Positions 48,357-58,020 of a stretch of DNA of 64,000 bases are shown here, piece after piece. Location of the stretch: contig JAJEKV010000056.1 in the NCBI GenBank assembly GCA_021234155.1, forward strand, positions 2,835,330-2,899,329. Reading direction: 5' to 3'. A program made the translations under genes and the position numbers. Below the pieces are notes generated by a model. That model ran no database searches. It was not told where the DNA came from and saw only the letters and a list, made by a program, of their open reading frames with translations. Origin of the DNA: Isoetes taiwanensis (taxonomy: Eukaryota; Streptophyta; Lycopodiopsida; Isoetales; Isoetaceae). Positions within the stretch are counted from its first letter, which is position 1. The number at the start of each line of letters is the position of its first letter.

Positions 48357-48790
48357 TCATTTGAGATAGAGACACATATAGGAGGCCCATTTACAATAGA
48401 ATGGGAGACATCTCAGCCCATTTGTGACTAAGAACTCATGGACCAACATATTCATTGGTAAATTAGGAATAAAAAACCAACACGACATTCTAAAAGATGA
48501 AAATATATCAAGAGAAAAAAGAGGAGTATAGTATTGATAAAGGAGATATCCAGTGTCCATAGGATTCACTCTCGAGAGATTAACTTCTCTACAACATCAG
48601 CAGTATTAAACATGACTAAAAAGAAGTTCTTACCCAGCTTCTTCAAGGATTTATACGTAGGTAGACCAAGACGTGAGAGATATTGAGGAAGCCACTGCAT
48701 CAATCTCCTAAAAAGACCAAAACGTGAGAGATATTGAGGAAGCCACCGCATCAATCTCCTAAAATCAAGGAGGCCACTCGTATAGCTCCT
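48357..48790 (-). mobile_element. DUF4283-like domain remnant (LINE ORF1 type)
   Basis: The minus strand reads LKKLGKNFFLVMFNTADVVE, then KLISRE, then PMDTGYLLYQYYTPLFS and PNLPMNMLVHEFLVTNGL. This order matches the plant DUF4283 domain found in LINE ORF1-like proteins (KNFFLVRF, then a GPW-like turn, W-x-P-F, and LPLELW). A frameshift or stop at about 48,568 separates the halves. No zinc knuckle or reverse transcriptase follows, so it cannot be tied to LINE-A or LINE-B. Confidence 0.5.
48671..48772. repeat. 51-bp tandem duplication
   Basis: ACGTGAGAGATATTGAGGAAG at 48671 recurs at 48722 with one substitution in the following GCCAC(T/C)GCATCAATC. It duplicates a WLPQYLSR-type stretch in the overlying translation. 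Confidence 0.85.
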
Positions 48791-48954
48791 GAGACTATGA
48801 TATAAGAGCTAATATGCCTGGTAAAATACATCATCTAGAGAAAATTTCGAACCACGTTGATGTGGCTTTGCCTTAATCACCTCTAGAATAGAAGTCTTCT
48901 TTACTGATAGAATATAGAATCTCAAGTGCAACATCAATCCGAGACTACAGACGA

Positions 48955-49060
48955 ACGGACGGATGGATGGACGGACAGACAGACTTTTTAATGTCCACAG
49001 AGACCAAATTGCTCATGGGACCCAAACAACAAAAGGGCAGAAAGCCAAAAGATGAATCTA
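48955..49060 (-). mobile_element. LINE-A 3' terminus with (GTCC/GTCT)n tail
   Basis: The minus strand runs through GGGTCCCATGAGCAATTTGG, then TCTCTGTGGACAT, then AAAAAGTC, and ends in about seven units of GTCT, GTCC and ATCC (48,955-48,985). The signature equals that of the other LINE-A ends, but the terminal repeat unit differs. Coding sequence upstream is not recognisable. Confidence 0.6.
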
Positions 49061-49867
49061 ATAAGAGAAAGATACTTGAGGAGATCCTCTGTATCGAATT
49101 TGAACATTGCCGAGCTTGAGGAGCATCAGACCTGGAGGAAGCCCTCGAAGAAGTAGCAAACCCATCAGGTGAAGTTTGCTTGGCTCTCATAGCTGTAGAA
49201 GGGCCGACACAATCTGAAGATTTCTCGAGGAAAGTTTGCAGAAGAATTACCACCTTGTAGAGCCAAAGGATTAACGTGAATAGAGGTAATTGCAAGACGA
49301 ATCAATCTGCATCAAGTAATCAGAAGATAGAAGGGTTGACAGTGCTATAGTTACTCAGAAAGCATAAAAAAGCAGCCCAAAACAGACCCCTGATTTGACA
49401 CAAATCCGCAGCAAAACCTACACCACAGGAAAGATCTCTAGACGAGCTTTCTGACGAGCTAAAGATCACGAAAAACGGAGATTGGATGCCAACATTATGC
49501 CAAAACCTAGCATCCCTTATTATTGCGATACTCAAGAGCACCTCCTTCTTAGAAGCACCATCCGCAGATAAAAAAGTTCCATGCGCTATAATCATAGCTT
49601 AGAATGTATGCAACTATATAGCAATTTCTTGCATGTATGCACTTCCCAACTATTCCCTATATAGACATCTAATCTTACAACTCCCTTCTATCCTTACCAA
49701 CTAACATTGCAAAACATCAGCATGCCTTTTTAAAAAAAAAATCTCTTAATTTTGTATATGTGTGAATGTGGGATATTAGGGTTTCGTTTGTTTGTAGTGA
49801 TACAAGTTTTTTGCAATGAAATAATTTGGTGGCTTGCATTAAAAATCTTGATAATAAGTCTTAGAAA
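49061..49867. other. Unassigned DNA between two LINE-A ends
   Basis: Minus-strand frames at 49,295-48,945 (Ser-rich) and 49,595-49,320 are open for 91-116 codons but show no known domain. They may be upstream parts of the LINE-A copy ending at 48,955. Confidence 0.3.
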
Positions 49868-51100
49868 GAATAGAATAGATTTTTTATGCCCTGAAGACCA
49901 AAAGCCTATGGGATACATATAATAGCTAGTATAACCATTATTATTAGGATTAAAAACCCCTGCCTTGAAAGATTTTCAAAGGAAAAAACTTTGCAGTAAT
50001 GATGATACTAGACAGTCGGTAATATATAACTTTCTACAAAGAAGATCATGGAAGTTGTTGATGTCTCAGCAATTGAAGACGCACATTTAGAACCTCAAGT
50101 ATATATAGTGTCAAGTCATGCACAAATAATGCTCTAAAAAGTTGTTGAAGTGTGGAATGTAATGCCAATATCAGATAACGATTGTTGATCATCTCAAAAG
50201 CAGGACATCTCAGAAGCGTATAGTTTTCATCTTCAAATACCTGTAACTGGCAACATGCACACAATCTCGCCTCTTACGGCAATTGCCGCCACTTCTATCT
50301 ATCTGTTTCGATCCGCATCTTGTGGAACCCGGTACAAATTCATGCAATAGTTAAAGTCTTTTTTCGAATAAAGAAGCAATCAAATAAGCTTGTGGTCCTT
50401 GTGTCAAAGTAGGGTTTACATGTGCATGATAATGGCCAATTTTATATTTGGATCAAGGCATGTGCATCCCATCTCTTTTGAAAAAAATGGCAATGTAACT
50501 TGCAACACCATGCACTATTCCTTTGCAGAAACCAACAGCAAATCATACATTACAATGCTCTTTCCAACACCTTTTTAGATGCTCAGGAGATTCAGCCATG
50601 AAAAGGGTATCTATCATCGTCTATATGATGCACCTCATTCATATTTTGGATATGGCGCTTTATGATAAAATGTTGAAGAAGCCATAATCCTGTCTCTTAT
50701 AAAAGAATAGCATATGATGGCGTTGTATTTTTCACTTCTAATCTATAAGTAAGGAAGGGTTGCGCATCCATTCCAAGCTCTCCCAAGCACTAACTAATGG
50801 CAGCACCCTACACTTTAGAACCATATAGTAAAATAGGCTCTACTAAAGCCCAAAACAAGTGGGCTTTGTGTGACCAATTATGAATCTCTACGCAAAATAA
50901 TTGTGCATTGCATAGAATGCTCTTCAACTAACAGTCACACGCTTGGTGATACACTGTTCTCAGAGTGTGTTATTACAGAATTCTATACCAAGACACTTGT
51001 AGCTATCTACAACTTCAATTTTGTGGTTATCACAGTGCAAAGTTCAAAAGGTATGCCGAGAAGACTGACTACTAAAAGCTTGGTCTTTTGAAAATTAATG
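49868..51100 (-). mobile_element. LINE-A remnant with (TATTC)n tail
   Basis: The minus strand retains HLFWALVEPILLYGSKV (about 50,870-50,820), homologous to LVEPVLLYGAEV of the 26-kb copy. It also has CACCQLQVFEDENYTLLRCP and INNRY (about 50,262-50,170), homologous to CQCCHQGAIEDECHALQICP of that copy. The 3' end passes AAGTTTTTTCCTTTG and GGTTTTTAATCC and finishes CTATTCTATTCTT at 49,868-49,880. Stops and frameshifts are frequent, so it is older than the other copies. Confidence 0.75.
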
Positions 51101-51403
51101 TGTAGGCCTATGTTTCACAAAAAGTGTGCAGAGCATGTAAATATTGTTGCATACTTGCAGATGTATGTAAGCGAAACATTAACAGTATACATAATTTGCT
51201 TGATGATATAGTGTGACAAATGCGGTCCCCCACGATCATGATTCTTAGAAGGGAACTCTCCTTCATCAAAATAATGACCTTCAAGAGATTGCACAAAAAT
51301 GTTTCTTTAAACCAAAATCTTGTACATCGTGTAAGGCCATCCAAGATTTATTTGTGAGTTAATATGCCTGGTACATGATGTGACATATTTTCTTTCAAAT
51401 AAA
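51101..51403. other. Intergenic DNA, no recognised gene
   Basis: Short stretch between a LINE-A remnant and the LINE-B poly(A) end; nothing recognised. Confidence 0.35.
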
Positions 51404-51566
51404 GCTTTTTTTTTTTATTTTTTTTGGAAGAACGACAAACTTGATTGAAACTCCAAGCCAAAAGAAAAATACAAATGCAGAGGCGGGAATAAGGTCTCAG
51501 AGGATAATCATGATCCACTGAGTAGAACCACCAGCCTATGCATAAGACAGCACACTCAAGTAGGAC
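51404..51566 (-). mobile_element. LINE-B 3' end, distal half (split by the hAT insertion)
   Basis: The minus strand contains the last codons and 3' untranslated part of the LINE-B copy whose main part lies at 57,065-58,020. It ends GTTCTTCC followed by an A-rich tail (51,405-51,425), like the TTCTTC-poly(A) end of the 45-kb copy. The 8 bp next to the hAT element, 51559-51566, are AGTAGGAC and equal 57065-57072. Confidence 0.8.
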
Positions 51567-51777
51567 CAGTGCTCGAAAAAAAATATTATAGAAACCAGAA
51601 AAATGCCTGCTCAAACTTGTATTTATCGGATTTTAAAAATTACAACAGGAACTTCCTGTTTGATACAAAAACTACAAGCAAAATTCCTTCATTTCTCAAG
51701 CTTTGAAGGTTTTACATATACATAACATAAGCATGTGTTGACATCATATAATAGCTTATAGATAAAGATAACAGAAA

Positions 51778-54015
51778 TCAGACCAAGTGCTGGCTTGGCT
51801 GGCCATGATAGATATGTCGATTTGCCTTTGCTTTCCAAATTTCCATGCTTTCACTAAAGTCAAAATCTTTAGCATGCTCAGGACCGTTTATAACAATATG
51901 AAGACATGCATTTAAGCTCTCCACATCCAGGTTGGGACGCCATCTATCTTTTATGCTTGTTCGTGTGCTAAAAACCCTTTCGCATACTGCATTGCTTGCA
52001 CACTGAACTAATGCAATTTGCAATAGCGTTAAGATGTTCTTAAATCTGGATGAAGTGAAAGAACTCGATGCAATGATTGCACAAACCTGCTCAAGAGTTT
52101 TATGATGTCAATTTGCTGCAGCATGGATCTTATAATCAGTGTACTCCCTTCTTAATGTTGCTCCATCAATCAAAGCTTGCTGCTGCATTCCAGAAACCTC
52201 TTTTGGCATGCCATAGAACTTAATTATCTTCTCCAAGCTCTCCAAACCAAATTCTCTTGATCCTATAGAAGACCTAGGAAAGTGTGCAGGAGAAAAGATC
52301 ACAAAGTGTCCCAAAATAGATGCATCTTGAAATCTGGTTGTCAAGCTATCACAAATAGCTTGAGCAAATGCTTTTTGCAACATAATTGCGTCTTCTAAAT
52401 CCAATCCATCTCTGTCCCTTACGATCATGAATTCTCTATATTCATTTCCACGAATTGAACATCTCAAAGCTGCTAGCCACCCATTAGGAGGCCCATAATC
52501 TGGAATTATTATGTATCCTCGTGCATCATGTGCATATGCATTCATATCAGCCTTTGGATCAGCAATATAATAAGTCTGAATTCCTTCAATAACTCCTTGT
52601 ATATGTTCTTCCACACAAGTTATATCCACATAATTTGCTTGGAACAACTTGCTTAATATTGTGAGGCCTCCAAGTATGTCTGCCAAGTAATGCAGCAAGT
52701 AAATTGTTTTAAAAACAGCGAGTTTATTAAAAATACCAATGGATTCCATTTGTGAATACTTCAAAACGGCTGGTAAATCCTCACACAACTTAGCAATGGC
52801 ATGATGTCTACTTAACCACCGAGTCTTATGGATGCGTTCAGGCCGTAAAATATCACAAGCATACTCTTTGAGCAAATCTTGCAAGTACTCTAATCTTTTG
52901 CTGCTACAAGAAAAGTGTGCAGCTACAGAATTTATAAGAGTTTCCATATCCCCGAACCATTCCATGCCTTCTAATTTGGATGCATCTCCAAGTGCTAGAT
53001 TTGTGCGATGAGCCACACAATGTATAGATGTCAAAAAGGGACATTTAGCCTTTAATCTTGTAGCAACCCCTGTTTTTTGTTCAGCCATGGTAGAACAACC
53101 ATCAGAACCAAAGCCTACCAATTTTGACATGTCAAGACCAGCCTTTTTTAAATGCTCTTCCAATGCACTACAAATAGAACTAGCATCAGCTTTCTTCAAT
53201 CTCAAGATACCAAGGAAGTTCCTTTTTGGCTCACTATCATATTCCAAGTAACTCATACATAAGACAATGTGCTGCTGAGTTGCAACATCCGTGGACTCAT
53301 CAACTTGCAATCCAAAGAAAGGGCTGGCTTTGACTCGTGCTAGCAAAGACAAATTCAAGCTCTCACCTATACAACAAATAAATTCTTGGCAAGCATGATC
53401 ATTATGATAAAGCTGCTTAGTGATAGAAGAACAACCTGAAACCTCAAGGAGGTCAATTACATGTGGAAAATCATTGAATGACCAACTTCTAACTGCTAGA
53501 GTGTATGCTGCCCTGAATAAGTTTAGCACAGCCCCATCTACTGCTTCATGCATCCTTTGAATTGCCACAACCACAGGCTTTTTTTATTTCCCTGCATCCA
53601 ACTTCTTTGCTGCTGCAGTTTTATGTGTCTTACAAGCTGCATGTTCCTTGAAGCTAGAGGTCTTAAAATTACGAGACCCACCTTGTGCAAATGGGCTATT
53701 CCCTAAAAATGAACAATAAAAGCAACCTTAAAAACAAATTGACTTGAAGCAACTAGTGAAAGATGCAACAAGAAATTAAATCAAAGTGCATGTACCTCGA
53801 ATCGCATAAGATTCACAAATAGTGCAGAAACAAGCATCTAAATCCCTGTCATATCTCATCCATTCCCAAGTCTTGAGCCATTTTGACTGAAATACAGGTT
53901 TAGAAGACTCTTCTTCATCTCCTTCACTTTCCTCCTCCATGAATTCCTCATTGCATTCTTCACCATATAATGCTTTCTGTCTTTTCTTTAAGAGATCAAG
54001 GACATTTGGCCCCAT
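51778..54015 (-). pseudogene. hAT transposase (SCAND3/KIAA1586-like type), two exons, two premature stops
   Basis: This would cut and paste the surrounding element. Exon 1 (54015-53796) has an acidic N-terminus (ESEGDEEESS) and starts the zinc finger WLKTWEWM...CFCTICESYA. A 93-bp intron (GAG|GTACAT to TTTTAG|GGAATA) leads to exon 2, which completes the finger with HAACKTH. The catalytic region then follows (FFGLQVDESTDVATQQHIVL, GSDGCSTMAEQ, IHCVAHRTNLALGD, HKTRWLSRH). At the C-terminus is the hAT dimerisation domain (QCASNAVCERVFSTRTSIKD, then LDVESLNACLHI). Everything lies in one phase except two stops: TAA at 53586-53584 (after KLDAGK) and TGA at 52110-52108 (after KIHAAAN). The frame is otherwise undamaged over about 700 codons, indicating recent loss. 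Function by family is established; activity here is doubtful. Confidence 0.85.
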
Positions 54016-54038
54016 AATAAGCTTGCTTCTTCTCTTGC

Positions 54039-54527
54039 TTTTTTTTAGTTAACACAAACTATTAACACACAACTACCATTAACATTATTAACATAAACCA
54101 TTGCATTTGACACATTTAAATTAAAATCCCCCTTAAACCCCCTTTGGTTTGGGTGCATATTCACACGGGGGGTTACTCCGGGCAACGAGAGCTGTCGGAT
54201 GGGCATATTTGCCCTTTATTCCAAGATCTGGACCGTACATAACGATCCTCGTTTGTGGGGTATGCATGTACAAGTTTTTGTATACTGTATATTAAAGTTT
54301 GCAAAATACTATAAGATTTGAGAGAATGTACTTAATGGTGTTAATTTTGTACATGTATTGTAACTTTTTTGGGGCTCTCGCTGCCCTACGTAACCCCCCG
54401 TGTGAATATGCACCCAAACCAAAGGGGGTTTAAGGGGGATTTTAATTTAAATGTGTCAAATGCAATGGTTTATGTTAATAATGTTAATGGTAGTTGTGTG
54501 TTAATAGTTTGTGTTAACTAAAAAAAA
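54039..54527. mobile_element. Foldback element, copy 2 (154-bp inverted arms), inside the hAT
   Basis: The left arm (54039-54192) and right arm (54374-54527) pair almost perfectly, from the terminal T8/A8 runs inward through GTTAACACAAACTATTAAC, AACATAAACCATTGCAT, CCCCCTTTGGTTTGGGTGCA and TATTCACACGGGG. The spacer matches that of copy 1 at about 31.2-31.37 kb in opposite orientation. The outer third of the arms differs from copy 1 although both keep AACATAAACCATTGCAT. Its left edge is 23 bp upstream of the transposase ATG, so it either interrupts or supplies the transposase leader. Confidence 0.85.
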
Positions 54528-54789
54528 TTTTGGCCCCTTCGGGGCCTTAAAGATGGTTTAGGGATGCATGTAATATTGTGCATGCAGTTTCCTTAGTGCA
54601 TGTAATATTGTGCATATAATATCTGTGCATAGAGATTCCTTAGTGCATATGAATCATAATAGAAAATGGTAGTAGAGCTAAAAACAAGCCATTACATTCA
54701 AAGTCCTAATATTAAGTGTGACATAAAGACTCTGAAACCTAAAACGTGATTACTCTCTGCAATGCCTTCATAGACCACTGTTAAAGAAA

Positions 54790-55408
54790 GAAAAATTACC
54801 ATTTGGCCAGAAAAGGGGCCAGTTCAAGCCATCTGTTAGAGCTGCCATATTGGCACATGCATCCAAAGCAGTCGCATAAGTGTATTTATCTGGTTTCACC
54901 CCTTCAGCATTCATTTGATTGAAAAACTCCAAAGCCTTTTTATTATTTCTATTCTGCACATGTCCTCCAAGCATACTTGTCTAGGAGATAACATCAAGGT
55001 AATGCATTTCATCAAACAATTCTCTTGCATTATTAACATCTCCACAATAAGCATATGCTGCAAGCATGGCAGTTGATGTAACTACATGTCGATGAGGCAT
55101 TTTATCAAACACTAACTGTGCATCTTCAAAACCCATGGCAACAATGTTCTGATGGATCTTCTTTCCAGTTACCAGTTCCATCATAGCAGCACAAGCGTCA
55201 AGAGCACTCATATAAGTGACTTTATCAGGGGCTATGCCCTCCAGCTGCATTTGCCTAAAAATCAAGTGCTTGATTCTCATGTCCATTCTGTGTACATGCT
55301 ATAATTATGGAGTTCCATGACACTAGATCATGCAGAGGCATTTTATGAAAAATATTCCAGGCCTCTTGGATGCTCCCTTGCTGGGCAAATGCTGCTCTAT
55401 AAGAAAAT
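54790..55408 (-). pseudogene. PPR gene fragment carried by the hAT element
   Basis: About five pentatricopeptide repeats of plant P/L/S style are readable on the minus strand: QQGSIQEAWNIFHKMPLHD, LVSWNSIIIACTQNGHENQA, FRQMQLEGIAPDKVTYMSAL, GKKIHQNIVAMGFE, DAQLVFDKMPHRHVV, NARELFDEMHYLDVIS, NKKALEFFNQMNAEGVKPD and KYTYATALDACANM. PPR proteins bind organellar RNA. The fragment lacks start and end, has a frameshift near 55,255 (LDF/FRQM), and has one nonsense codon at 54,983-54,981 (DVIS-stop-TS where a Trp is expected). It joins the ANTH fragment within roughly 80 bp. Confidence 0.85.
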
Positions 55409-55479
55409 GAAGAACAAATCCAAAAAGAGGCCTCTTCCTGACCGTCGCCAATTTACCTACAAAGAGCTCAAGCTTGGGT

Positions 55480-55855
55480 GAGTATCTGTCATCATAATCA
55501 GATTTGTAACTATCTTCCTTACCACGTTTGGGGCCATGTCCTGATGTGAGAATAAAACAGTCTAGACGTTCATCTAAATACATGGCATAGGTTCTTACAA
55601 ATGCTGGAAAATCCCAAGCATTTGAATGTGATTCATCTCTAAATCCAGAAAGATCTAACACCCGCCTGCTTACCATAAGGAATTCATCCTCAAAGGTGGA
55701 ATCCAGTTGTGGGTCTTAGACAGACGTTTTGCCAAAAGATTGACACAAGCATTGACATATCCTCTGAACATACTTATCATCTGTGGGGACATCGTCATGG
55801 CTTGAAGCCTTCACTACTGCTACGTCCAGATCTGGCCCAAAACAATGCAAGCTAC
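55480..55855 (-). pseudogene. ANTH-domain (AP180/CALM-like clathrin assembly) gene fragment carried by the hAT element
   Basis: Minus-strand pieces in three frames follow the order of the plant ANTH domain: PDLDVAVVKASSHDDVPTDD and KYVQ (about 55,845-55,755), NACVNLLAKRLSKTHNW (about 55,750-55,700), then RRVLDLSGFRDESHSNAWDF and PAFVRTYAMYLDERLDCF (about 55,670-55,560). ANTH proteins bind phosphoinositides and clathrin at the plasma membrane. Parts between the second and third blocks are deleted, so only a scarred copy of the N-terminal domain remains. A possible splice donor (TTTGTAG|GTAAAT) lies at about 55,458. Confidence 0.75.
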
Positions 55856-57050
55856 CTCTGGCCCAAAAGTTGGAGATGCATCTACTAGTGCAAATCCGTC
55901 CGGAGCGTCCTTAGAAATCCCAGATCCAGGAGATTCAGCGTTGGAAGTGATTAGGTGGAGAAGAATTGAAGGCCAGACTTTCCTCATTGCCGTCTCCATA
56001 CCTTGTTTGCCTTCCACAATGCCCTAAAGGCTGTCTGCTTCTGTTCCGGAATGAACAACGCCCTAATCCGCCATACCCTAACGGATCTTGCTGGCCCATA
56101 CTAGGCACGGCCAACATACAGCCGAACGGTTGAATCAATCCAATGGAAACTTTGAACACTCTGATCACAAGAACATTAATTCTTTGCAAGAATGCCCTGA
56201 AATGCTATGCAGAGGCTTGCATGTTCAGCCCCTAAATAAAAACAGGGCTTTTGTTGTGAGCCCTTGGATGTTGGATCATTGGAAAAAAAAAAAGCTAAAT
56301 CAACGACTAAGAAATGGTGCACTCTAGATGTACGCATTAGTACATCCATTCGAATACGCCATGAAATCTTAGGAAAACCTTTGTGAAAAGCGTACAAAAA
56401 CACAAAGAAAACCCCCTGTTATTATGCTACATATTTGCTTGAAGACTTCATTGCTGTAAAACAGAGGCATACAAATTTATTAGAGAGGGAAAGCATGCAA
56501 AAATAATGTTGCTTCTCACTCACCTCCAACTCCAATCTTCTTTTTTCTATTCTTCTTCCTCTTCCTCTCCTTTTTTCTCTTCTTAGTGGGACTCTTCACA
56601 AGATGGAGCGTTCTCTTCTCTGGAAATGTAATAGTGATAAAAGCAAAAGCCATAACTTATAAGATGATCAAATGGGCGGGATCAGCATTAGGCTCCCGCT
56701 CTCTCTGATTAATGCAAATCCTGCAGCTGGCACAGCATAATCGGTGATGATCTCAGCCTACGATTTTGAGGAATGGAAAGGACGGAAAGGAGGAGGTAGG
56801 AACGTAGGCTTTTAGGTCGAAATTGGATGGGAGATAAAGAAAAAAGTTAAATGTATTAATGGCATTGCCCCATATTTAAAAAAAAAATCCTCCATAATCT
56901 AAAAATAACCGGATATTTGCCCGTGTTAAAGGATGGTAACCATCTTTTTGCCCGTATGTCATTTTTTTTTGTGGAACCAGCTTCCTGCTCCTAGGATGCT
57001 AAACCAGCCAAGTTGACTTGCCAAACGGCAAGTGTAGGGCAGGTCCCCCC
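55856..57050 (-). other. Unassigned interior of the hAT element
   Basis: No domain was recognised. A 45-codon minus-strand frame (56653-56516), starting MAFAFITITFPEKR and rich in K and R (KSPTKKRKKERKRKK), ends at a strong donor-like GGAG|GTGAGT and could be a captured first exon. The frame at 56,189-55,935 overlaps unassigned DNA. Other material may be further captured or element-specific sequence. Confidence 0.3.
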
Positions 57051-57064
57051 CTTTTTCGAGCACT

Positions 57065-58020
57065 GAGTAGGACTCAAATATCAACTGTCGCTTGGCAGGA
57101 GCAAACGAAGAACAATGGTATGCCTTAGCGATTCTAGCTTGTGCGTCCCGGAGGACAATTGCAGGAGGAATATCCAAACCCTGAAAGATACACAGTCTTC
57201 TGCGCTTCCAGATGGACCACAACAACCATCCTGATGCTAAATGAAATGCTTGGCTCCGCAACTTACTCCAAGCATCTGGATAAATAGCCAGAAGCACTTG
57301 TTGACTTGTCAATGTCACATGAAAAAGAGAAAGCAGCCAAGACCAAACAGGCTGAAGATAGACACATAAAAAGAAACAATGCTCAATGGTCTCGTCCCTT
57401 TGCTTGCACAGTGGGCAGAGTGCTGACACTCGAGGATCAAATCTGTGGACAAGCACGTTCACACGAGGGCATCTGTGAAGAATCTGCCACCAAAGCACCG
57501 CCACCTTAGGATGGAGTAGTTTATCCCAAGCCCAAGTCCACATACGTCTCCAATTAGGAGGTGAAAGCTGAAGGGACCACCTAGTGGATGGCGGAAGGAT
57601 ATCACTATTGACAAGCAGCTTATACATAGAGTTCACAAGCCTATGCTCGTGAACACTCTGGTGGGAAACCCACATGCACCCTTCAATAGCCTCTGGAGCA
57701 ACCAATGGCAGAGTACTAGCAATCTTTTGCCAAATAGGTCTGTCCCATCGAGACAATGAGAATTTTGTTTGAAAGCATTATGAATGACACAAATTGCTGG
57801 AGTATTATAATATGCTAATAATCATGAAAAATGGCATGGATGATAAAGGTGATGTGGTGGGGCAAAAGCGTCTAAGCTGGCAACTTGAAGCGAGAGCCAA
57901 ACTTGATGGATGAGGTCCTCTGCTATTCTTTAGAATTTAGTTCCTGGAGCCGCAATGCCACCACAATCCTTGTTAATCATAGAAAGCTAGATTTTGTCAA
58001 CCTTTAAAGATAGATTGCTT
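57065..58020 (-). mobile_element. LINE-B 3' end, proximal half (split by the hAT insertion)
   Basis: From 57756 the minus strand encodes the LINE zinc-binding region: WDRPIWQKIASTLPL, AVLWWQILHRCPRVNVLVHR, CPLCKQRDETIEHCFFLC, LASGWLLWSIWKRRRLCIFQ and KRQLIFESY. Translation into the hAT (another 33 or so codons) is incidental. Between about 57,760 and 58,020 the upstream LINE sequence continues in shifted frames (LQVASLDAFAPPHHL, YYNTPAICVIHN). No reverse-transcriptase core is present. The proximal and distal halves together give one LINE-B 3' end. Confidence 0.85.

Larger units (their letters stand above)
51567..57064 (-). mobile_element. hAT transposon, 5.5 kb, carrying host gene fragments
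   Basis: The ends are perfect 14-bp inverted repeats, CAGTGCTCGAAAAA at 51567-51580 and its complement at 57051-57064. They are flanked by an exact 8-bp duplication AGTAGGAC (51559-51566 and 57065-57072), the size made by hAT transposases. The insertion is nested in a LINE-B copy. From the 5' side of the transposase (right to left) the element holds unassigned DNA, an ANTH-domain fragment (about 55.85-55.48 kb), a PPR fragment (55.41-54.79 kb), a foldback element (54,527-54,039) and the transposase gene (54,015-51,778). All recognisable frames face the same way. The transposase has two in-frame stops, so the copy is probably not autonomous now. Confidence 0.88.

Noticed and set aside
56959-57756. 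One 265-codon frame taken as a single protein
   Set aside because: Its last 33 or so codons are encoded by hAT terminal sequence; the true LINE-B frame continues at 51,566 after the insertion.
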